Positions 4,882 to 9,465 of a stretch of 9,465 nucleotides of DNA are shown here, piece by piece. Where the stretch lies: positions 1-9,465 of the forward strand of contig JAZUNS010000112.1 in NCBI GenBank assembly GCA_045604285.1, written 5' to 3'. Both the position numbers and the translations under genes were made by a program. Numbering within the stretch: the stretch's first letter is position 1; each line of letters opens with the position of its first letter. The notes under the pieces are model-generated. The model was not told the origin of the DNA, did no database searches, and was given only the letters and a program-made list of their open reading frames with translations. This DNA is from SIG636 sp045604285 (GTDB lineage: Bacteria; Bacillota; Clostridia; Oscillospirales; CAG-382).

Positions 4882-6711
4882 ATGAATTATTACAAAATCA
4901 AAAATATTGTATGTATTTGCTTGTGTATTTTTTTAACGCTTTTGTTTTGTTCCTGCGGCAATGAGGATATAGAAGAATTCAGCGGCTCAAGCAATCCCAT
5001 ATCTGATGATACCACCGAGAGCGCAGGCGACTCTTCTTCCGTTACCGAAAGCTCTGCAGAGGGGGAGAGTTCCGTTGATACAACCGATATGTTTACGGAT
5101 AGAGATACCCGCACCGAGTACGATAATACCACGGCAATCCAAATCAAACTGCAAGGCGACAGCATAGCCTGCAATTCCTCCGCTGTCAAAATAGAGGGGA
5201 CTACCGTTACGATAATTGATGAAGGGTGCTACGTAATCTCCGGTACCTTAAACAACGGCATGATAATCGTTAACTGTGATGCCAGCGCAAAGCCTCAGCT
5301 CGTCTTAAACGGTGCAAACGTTACCTCTAAAACCTCGGCACCTATATACGTTCCCTCCGCAAATAAGGTCTTTATAACCTTGGCGGAAGGAACCGAAAAC
5401 AGCCTCGCAAACGGCGGTACCTTTACGCAGATAGATGATAATAATATTGACGGCGCCATATTCTCAAAAACTGACCTTACAATCAACGGAAAAGGCAAGC
5501 TTACACTTACCTCACCTGCAGGTCATGGCGCAGTTTCTAAGGACGATTTGGTGCTTGCAGGCGGAAGTTACGTAATCAACTGTGCTTCTCATGGATTTTC
5601 AGCCAATAACAGCGTAAGAATAAATGGCATAACTGCCGATATTACTGCAGGCAAGGACGGCATTCAAGCAGAGCACGATACCGATACGACCAAGGGTTAC
5701 GTGTACGTAGGTTATGCTGATATGAAAATTACCGCAGAGGGTGACGGTATTTCTGCCAGCGGATACGTCTATATACAGGACGGAACCTATAACCTAAAAA
5801 GCGGTGGTGGCAGCGCCAACGGTACGTCCAACGGTGGCGGCATGGGCGGCTTTTACGGCGGCACAAGTACAACCGACAGCGTCGGCAGCTATAAAGGCAT
5901 AAAGGCAACCGCATCGATTGAAATCGTCAGCGGCAGCTTCGTATTTGATACTGCTGACGATGCTGTGCATTCCAATACAACCGTAACGGTAAACGGCGGC
6001 AGCTTTGAGATAAGCACGGGTGATGACGGTTTCCATGCTGATGAAACTCTTACCGTTAACGCAGGTACCGTCAATATCAGCAAATGCTACGAAGGTCTTG
6101 AAGCACTTGACGTATTGGTAAAAGGCGGTAAAATTTCACTTTATGCAACCGATGATGGCATAAACGCCGCAGGCGGTATGGATTCCAGCGGTATGGGCGG
6201 CGCCTTCGGTAACGATAATTTCGGACCCGGCGGCGGTAGACCCGGCGGCAGACCCAAAGGCGGCGGAATGATGTCCTCGGGCAACGGCAGTATCGTTATC
6301 AGCGGTGGTGAGATTTATATAAACGCCTCCGGTGACGGTATCGACGCCAACGGCACTTTGGAAATAACCGGTGGCCACACCGTAGTTTGCGGCCCCACAA
6401 GGGGTGACACCGCAACCCTGGATTATGACAAAACGGCAACCATCAGCGGAGGAACCTTTATAGGTACGGGTGCTTCAGGCGGAATGGCACAAACCTTCAG
6501 CACTTCTCCGCAAGGGGTATATTCCGTAAGCGTAGGCAACCAAAGCGCCGGTACTAAGATAACGCTTACAGATGCCAACGGCAATGTTGTTATTACCTAC
6601 ACGCCGGATCTGGACTTTGGCTTGGTTATTCTCTCAAGTCCCGATATAGTCAGCGGTCAAACCTATACAATAACCGTTGGATCAAATTCTAACAGCTTCC
6701 AGGCAAAATAG
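4882..6711 (+). CDS. Lipoprotein with Cthe_2159-type carbohydrate-binding beta-helix
   Basis: A 609-residue exported protein. Residues 1-24 form a signal peptide ending FCSC-G, with C25 the probable lipidated cysteine; phenylalanine at -3 is less usual than leucine. A serine/threonine/acid-rich linker follows to about residue 75. The remainder is a parallel beta-helix with many short repeats of the form DDG-IHA-(4)-TVNGG: D359-D360 with H363, D381-D382 with H385, YEGLEALD near 406, DDGINA at 424 and GDGIDANG at 484. These match the Cthe_2159/DUF4353 carbohydrate-binding family, whose Clostridium thermocellum member binds cellulose and pectin-type polymers and calcium. Two glycine-rich insertions (about 308-330 and 431-469) interrupt the helix. 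No catalytic motif is visible. The start follows AAGGAG by 7 bases; the in-frame TTG at 4855 lacks a ribosome binding site. Binding of a cell-wall or dietary glycan is inferred. Confidence 0.85.
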   Translation: MNYYKIKNIVCICLCIFLTLLFCSCGNEDIEEFSGSSNPISDDTTESAGDSSSVTESSAEGESSVDTTDMFTDRDTRTEYDNTTAIQIKLQGDSIACNSSAVKIEGTTVTIIDEGCYVISGTLNNGMIIVNCDASAKPQLVLNGANVTSKTSAPIYVPSANKVFITLAEGTENSLANGGTFTQIDDNNIDGAIFSKTDLTINGKGKLTLTSPAGHGAVSKDDLVLAGGSYVINCASHGFSANNSVRINGITADITAGKDGIQAEHDTDTTKGYVYVGYADMKITAEGDGISASGYVYIQDGTYNLKSGGGSANGTSNGGGMGGFYGGTSTTDSVGSYKGIKATASIEIVSGSFVFDTADDAVHSNTTVTVNGGSFEISTGDDGFHADETLTVNAGTVNISKCYEGLEALDVLVKGGKISLYATDDGINAAGGMDSSGMGGAFGNDNFGPGGGRPGGRPKGGGMMSSGNGSIVISGGEIYINASGDGIDANGTLEITGGHTVVCGPTRGDTATLDYDKTATISGGTFIGTGASGGMAQTFSTSPQGVYSVSVGNQSAGTKITLTDANGNVVITYTPDLDFGLVILSSPDIVSGQTYTITVGSNSNSFQAK

Positions 6712-6714
6712 ATT

Positions 6715-6742
6715 AAGGGGTGCATTGAAAAATGCACCCTTT
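6715..6742. terminator. Bidirectional terminator between convergent genes
   Basis: GGGTGCATT (6718-6726) and AATGCACCC (6731-6739) pair perfectly around a GAAA tetraloop. The stem extends by a G-T and two A-T pairs to 12 positions. TTT ends the + strand side, and on the minus strand the stem leads into TTAATCTATTTT. It lies 3 bases after the lipoprotein stop and 2 bases beyond the HAD gene stop, so it can serve both. Confidence 0.75.
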
Positions 6743-6744
6743 CA

Positions 6745-7452
6745 TTATATAAATCGTTTGATTTCCAATAGGGACGTGACAGCATGATCAATAGCCGTGC
6801 TGTTACCGCAGCCCTTATTGTTCTTGTCAAAATAGCAGGTCTTCATTCCGTAGGCGGAAGCCCCCTTAATATCGGAGCTTAACGAATCTCCCACCATCAT
6901 AATCTGATTAGGCATAATCGTATTCATACCACGTACTTTGCCTATATTATTGATCCCTTCCATGCAATAGTCAAAAAATTCACCTGCAGGCTTTGATGCG
7001 CCAACCTTTTCCGATATAAAAAGCCCGTCAAAGCTGCCAATCATCCCGCACTTGGTAAGACGGTTTATCTGCTGTGCGTATGCGCCGTTGCTGGCAACGC
7101 ACAAAATATATTTTTCCTTTAAGTATGCAAGCAGCTCAAAGGCACCTTCTATGGGAATGGCACTTTCAAAAAGGCTGCCTTTAAAATACTTTTCAAACAC
7201 ACATCCGTCAAAGCTTATGCCCAAAGCGCCAAATATTCGGTTCCAACGGGTTTTTAAAAGCTCCTCATAACTTAGGGTGTCTTGCTCAATTCCGTGCCAC
7301 ATCTCGGTATTTATGCTTAAAAACACAGAATACATATAATCCTCGTATTTCTTAAGCCCGAATTTTTCAAAGCCTTCCCTCATTGCCGTTTTTACGTAGG
7401 CATCAAAGTCAAGTATCGTATTGTCTACGTCCATTAAAACTGCTTTTATCAT
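6745..7452 (-). CDS. HAD-superfamily phosphatase, YjjG/YfnB type
   Basis: A 235-residue cytosolic hydrolase of HAD subfamily I. All four HAD motifs are present: motif I D8-V-D10-N-T with the nucleophile D8, motif II S121 in CVASNG, motif III K154 in ASKP, and motif IV G188-D189-S190 with D194. A helical cap domain lies at about residues 16-90. The MDVDNTILDFD start and overall length fit the YjjG/YfnB family, whose E. coli member dephosphorylates pyrimidine nucleotides including non-canonical ones. That substrate is assigned by family resemblance only; other HAD-IA phosphatases are possible. AGGGTGAG (complement of 7456-7463) precedes the ATG. The promoter lies in the end of the upstream PnuC-like ORF, and the gene ends at the shared terminator. 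Confidence 0.9.
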   Translation of the reverse strand: MIKAVLMDVDNTILDFDAYVKTAMREGFEKFGLKKYEDYMYSVFLSINTEMWHGIEQDTLSYEELLKTRWNRIFGALGISFDGCVFEKYFKGSLFESAIPIEGAFELLAYLKEKYILCVASNGAYAQQINRLTKCGMIGSFDGLFISEKVGASKPAGEFFDYCMEGINNIGKVRGMNTIMPNQIMMVGDSLSSDIKGASAYGMKTCYFDKNNKGCGNSTAIDHAVTSLLEIKRFI

Positions 7453-7461
7453 AAACTCACC

Positions 7462-7701
7462 CTATTTAATTATAACACGTTCGGTAGAAAATGTACACTG
7501 TAGTTTTTCTCTTTGCTGGCGCTTTTCCATGCGACGCCAATTAATATAACCGTAAATATCGTTAATCAAAAATGCAACGAAGCAGGCTGTTACGGATAGG
7601 TACTGCTTGTCCGAAAAAGACGCCATCACCCACAGAACAATAAGCACAACATCGTTTGCGGCGTAGGCAAGGGCAAAATACGCGCTCCTTCTATTGTTCA
7701 T
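7462..7701 (-). pseudogene. PnuC-like fragment (last two membrane segments only)
   Basis: A 79-residue ORF with two hydrophobic segments, about residues 8-28 and 33-55. ANDVVLIVLW and FLINDIYGYINW resemble the last two membrane helices of PnuC nicotinamide riboside/mononucleotide transporters, which typically have about 180-240 residues and seven helices. The first five helices are missing. A charged tail follows (RRMEKRQQREK). TAGGAG, 7 bases before ATG 7701, makes this start convincing. An in-frame ATG at 7773 would run through the hairpin stem and is disfavoured. The sequence between this ORF and the next gene upstream is a hairpin, not PnuC coding sequence. It could be a remnant of a deleted transporter gene or a short gene that is still translated; alone it is unlikely to transport. 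Confidence 0.6.
7469..7497 (-). promoter_or_regulatory. Promoter of the HAD phosphatase gene
   Basis: On the minus strand TGTACA (7492-7497), a 17-base spacer and TATAAT (7469-7474) with an extended TG form a SigA-type promoter. The -10 box overlaps the last codons (V-I-I-K) of the PnuC-like ORF. Confidence 0.65.
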
Positions 7702-7711
7702 AAATACTCCT

Positions 7712-7769
7712 AAAAAAAGCATTCGGTTACACGCCTTCAAAGACCTAACGACGTGTAATCGAATGCTTT
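7712..7769 (-). terminator. Long hairpin plus T-run: terminator or attenuator
   Basis: AAAGCATTCGGTTACACG (7716-7733) and CGTGTAATCGAATGCTTT (7752-7769) are complementary at 17 of 18 positions, with an 18-base loop. Read on the minus strand, the stem runs into TTTTTTT (7718-7712). It would terminate the transcript of the 198-residue gene, whose stop is about 27 bases upstream. The T-run adjoins the TAGGAG ribosome binding site of the PnuC-like ORF. The single mismatch is G-T on the + strand (a wobble) and A-C on the minus strand. Stem and loop are longer than in ordinary terminators. Confidence 0.65.
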
Positions 7770-7795
7770 GCATTCACAACCCGGTGGCTGCTATA

Positions 7796-8392
7796 TCAGT
7801 TTTCTTTTTTATCGGCAAGATATATGCCCCAATCCTTATAAAGGGCAGGTATATCAAAAACAGTTTTTCCGTCAGTTTCAACCCGTGCGGCACAGCCGGG
7901 GGCATCGGTAGAGAAAGTATCTGCTGCAGTTAAAAGCTTGTCAACCTTGTTAATTTTGTGTTCTTCGAAAAAGCCGGTATATTCCTTTGGCGTTTTTGTG
8001 TACAACGTAACAAGGTTATATTTGCCTACCATAATTTCGTCTTTGCTGTCGTGGCATCCAAACCCAAAGGAGCAAAGCCCGTCGTTAATAAGCAGCTCAG
8101 CCAATCCACCAAGCAGGGATATTGCCTCATCCTGAGTGCAACCATCAATATAATAAACAGCCTTGCCAAAATCCTCGGCACCTTTGGCAAAGCGCAATTC
8201 CTCGTCAGCCTTGCACAAGGGTAGCTCAAGTATAAAAAACAACGGCTCGTTATGAATAAAAACAAAATGCTCAAGTAAGTTTTCTATTTTATCGGCATCA
8301 ACGTTAGCATAATAGCAGGGCTTTGAGTATTGATAACCTTCACATAGCTTTTCAGGGAAAGGAACACTGCATCCTTTTCTTAGCTTTAACAC
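7796..8392 (-). CDS. Uncharacterised 198-residue protein
   Basis: I do not recognise a family. The protein is soluble-looking: no signal peptide or membrane segment is visible. It has mixed alpha/beta composition with several cysteines that form no obvious metal motif. Distinct stretches include MLKLRKGCSVPFPEKLCEGY at the start, LFFILELPLCKADEE near residue 50, CSFGFGCHDSKDEIMVGKYN near 106-125 and FDIPALYKDWGIYLADKKEN at the end. The GTG start is supported by AAGGAGG (complement of 8400-8406) 7 bases upstream and by a good promoter beyond it. The gene is transcribed alone or with the PnuC-like ORF, depending on read-through of the hairpin at 7712-7769. It diverges from the membrane protein gene at 8629. 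Confidence 0.85.
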   Translation of the reverse strand: MLKLRKGCSVPFPEKLCEGYQYSKPCYYANVDADKIENLLEHFVFIHNEPLFFILELPLCKADEELRFAKGAEDFGKAVYYIDGCTQDEAISLLGGLAELLINDGLCSFGFGCHDSKDEIMVGKYNLVTLYTKTPKEYTGFFEEHKINKVDKLLTAADTFSTDAPGCAARVETDGKTVFDIPALYKDWGIYLADKKEN

Positions 8393-8418
8393 GTCTACCC
8401 CTCCTTAACCTTTTTAGC

Positions 8419-8447
8419 ATTATAACACATTGAGAAACGGTTGTCAT
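8419..8447 (-). promoter_or_regulatory. Promoter of the 198-residue protein gene
   Basis: On the minus strand ATGACA (8442-8447), a 17-base spacer and TATAAT (8419-8424) with extended TG. The ribosome binding site at 8400-8406 follows, giving a very short leader. Confidence 0.8.
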
Positions 8448-8576
8448 TACTTTTATAAAAAATAACAAAATTTGTGAAAAATTACAAAAATACCATGCCT
8501 GCTTTCTACTTAACAAGGCTATTTTTTGTTTAAATGTTTTAGTTGGCAGTAATCGCAGCGCAGTTTTTAAATAATA

Positions 8577-8605
8577 TTGCATTAAAATAGGGGATGTGTT
8601 ATAAT
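8577..8605 (+). promoter_or_regulatory. Promoter of the four-helix membrane protein gene
   Basis: TTGCAT (8577-8582), a 17-base spacer and TATAAT (8600-8605) preceded by TG at 8597-8598. The -35 box is weak; the extended -10 is strong and shares ATGTGTTATAATGC with the divergent promoter. The remaining intergenic DNA (8448-8576) is AT-rich and shows nothing else I can support. Confidence 0.7.
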
Positions 8606-8628
8606 GCATAGCATCGAGGTGATAAAAA

Positions 8629-9051
8629 ATGCAAAATTTTGCAATGTCAATGCTGTGGTTTTGGGTGTGCTATCTGTTGGTTACCGTGGTTGGCATCCTG
8701 CACACGGTTTTCAATATTTACGTGCTGCACATGAAGCCAATGGATGCAGAAAGCATGGGGGAGGGGTACGAAAAAACCAAGCCCTGGCATCCGCTTTACA
8801 ATATAGTTTTGTTTTCACTATTCGGATACTTTTATATGAATGGGCTTACTGCCCCCACCTTGCGTGAAGCTTTTGTTACGGGATTGCTTTGGGCAGGTAT
8901 ATGTATAGTTTTTGACGTTTTCGGTTGGGTAATAATAAAGCATCCGTGGAGCCTTACCTTCAAAGGCTTTTATGTGGATTACCAGCCGTGGATAACTTTG
9001 ATATATATTGCCATATTTATGGGACCAATAGTTGGCTTCTGCCTATTGTAA
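8629..9051 (+). CDS. Uncharacterised four-helix membrane protein
   Basis: A 140-residue integral membrane protein with four hydrophobic segments at about residues 8-33, 56-73, 82-103 and 121-140. Loops hold AESMGEGYEKTKPWHP (about 40-55) and KHPWSLTFKGFYVDYQPW (104-121). The second loop combines conserved-looking charged and aromatic residues next to helices three and four. I cannot assign a named family or function. The start is supported by GAGGTGAT (8616-8623) 5 bases upstream, and an extended -10 promoter lies at 8600. An overlapping frame from ATG 8604 lacks a ribosome binding site and is a shadow. The gene is a single transcription unit ending at the hairpin at 9062-9097. Confidence 0.87.
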   Translation: MQNFAMSMLWFWVCYLLVTVVGILHTVFNIYVLHMKPMDAESMGEGYEKTKPWHPLYNIVLFSLFGYFYMNGLTAPTLREAFVTGLLWAGICIVFDVFGWVIIKHPWSLTFKGFYVDYQPWITLIYIAIFMGPIVGFCLL

Positions 9052-9061
9052 CTTATCATAA

Positions 9062-9107
9062 AACGGGACTATGACGATAAAACGCCATAGTCCCGTTGTT
9101 TAGTTTT
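9062..9107 (+). terminator. Intrinsic terminator of the four-helix membrane protein gene
   Basis: AACGGGACTATG (9062-9073) and CATAGTCCCGTT (9086-9097) form a perfect 12-bp stem around a 12-base loop, followed by GTTTAGTTTTT. It begins 10 bases after the stop codon. Confidence 0.8.
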
Positions 9108-9330
9108 TACTTGTCAATACTCTTCATAGTGGGGATTGGGGCGAAATAAATACTATAACCTTGTTTATCCTGCTAGTTTCTGACTTCGTTAATCCAAATT
9201 GCTTTCATTGCAAGACATAACCTGTCATAAAACGGCATATCTTTGTCCCATTTGTCGTAAAATCTGTCGTAAAAATTTAAGGGTGATTACATTGTTGAGC
9301 AAAGAAACATGTATCCTCTAAGCTAGATAA
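9108..9330. other. Intergenic stretch without a convincing gene
   Basis: No promoter, RNA gene or supported coding region is seen here. The only structure is a minus-strand open frame (9173-9286, 37 codons, bounded by stops). It contains three FYD units encoded by repeated TGTCRTAAAA on the + strand (9223, 9253 and 9265), and it has no upstream start with a ribosome binding site. It may be a gene remnant. The 3' side of the following minus-strand gene shows no clear terminator. Confidence 0.5.
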
Positions 9331-9465
9331 TTACTGTTTTTTCATCTGTCGCAGGAACATCAACACCGCTAATACGAGCAGAACGGCAGCATATCCAAGC
9401 ACCCACCAAAGATGCGGAAAAATCCCTGAAAAATCTCCTGCAAGTATAGCCCGTTCCATCTCTAC
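9331..9465 (-). CDS. C-terminus of a membrane protein, possibly an ABC-2 type permease (partial)
   Basis: The last 44 residues of a minus-strand gene whose start lies beyond the window; the stop is TAA (complement of 9331-9333). The fragment reads ERAILAGDFSGIFPHLWW, then one hydrophobic helix (about GYAAVLLVLAVLMFLRQ), then a basic end MKKQ. A short extracellular loop, a final helix and a small positive cytoplasmic tail are typical of ABC-2 type transporter permeases. One helix is too little to prove the family; another polytopic membrane protein remains possible. The frame is open to the window edge, and the basic tail suggests a natural C-terminus. Confidence 0.6.
   Translation of the reverse strand, partial: VEMERAILAGDFSGIFPHLWWVLGYAAVLLVLAVLMFLRQMKKQ

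Noticed and set aside
5803..6290. Glycine-rich and beta-helix repeats as a possible DNA repeat or CRISPR array
   Set aside because: The repetition is at protein level, with diverged codons and irregular spacing; no identical direct repeats with spacers are present.
7702..7773. ATG 7773 as the start of the PnuC-like ORF
   Set aside because: The extension would be translated from the hairpin stem and has no ribosome binding site; ATG 7701 has TAGGAG at the right distance.
8604..8867. An overlapping 87-codon frame at the start of the four-helix membrane protein gene
   Set aside because: It has no ribosome binding site and overlaps the better supported frame with a membrane-protein sequence.

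Overview
The window looks like chromosomal DNA from a low-to-moderate G+C Firmicute of the class Clostridia, probably a gut Ruminococcaceae/Oscillospiraceae-type organism. The evidence is the gene order map / KOW protein / infA / rpmJ / rpsM / rpsK / rpsD / rpoA / rplQ, with strong AGGAGG ribosome binding sites and TTGNNN-17-TATAAT promoters. This is inference from content; no taxonomic search was possible.

Positions 1-3966 are the downstream end of the large ribosomal-protein/RNA-polymerase operon, all on the + strand. It begins inside map (methionine aminopeptidase) and continues with a small KOW RNA-binding protein, infA (IF1), rpmJ (L36), rpsM (S13), rpsK (S11), rpsD (S4), rpoA (RNA polymerase alpha) and rplQ (L17). 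It closes with an intrinsic terminator. Two details are unusual. infA has no ATG, GTG or TTG at its conserved N-terminus and appears to start at CTG (or ATT). L36 has tryptophan in place of the third zinc-ligand cysteine.

Positions 3981-6742 carry two + strand genes behind a good extended -10 promoter: an unrecognised protein with two membrane segments, and a probable lipoprotein with a right-handed beta-helix of the Cthe_2159 carbohydrate-binding type. A hairpin with a GAAA loop separates them from the convergent minus-strand genes.

Positions 6745-8447 are minus-strand genes: an uncharacterised 198-residue protein with its own promoter, a long hairpin followed by a T-run, a 79-residue ORF matching only the last two membrane segments of PnuC, and a HAD phosphatase of the YjjG/YfnB type with a promoter inside the end of the PnuC-like ORF.

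Positions 8577-9107 hold a divergently transcribed four-helix membrane protein of unknown function with promoter and terminator. Positions 9108-9330 contain no convincing gene. The last 135 bases are the C-terminus of a minus-strand membrane protein, plausibly an ABC-2 type permease. I see no CRISPR array, tRNA, rRNA, insertion sequence or recognisable defence system, and no clear new biological system. The best leads are the infA start, the L36 substitution and the hairpin/PnuC remnant.
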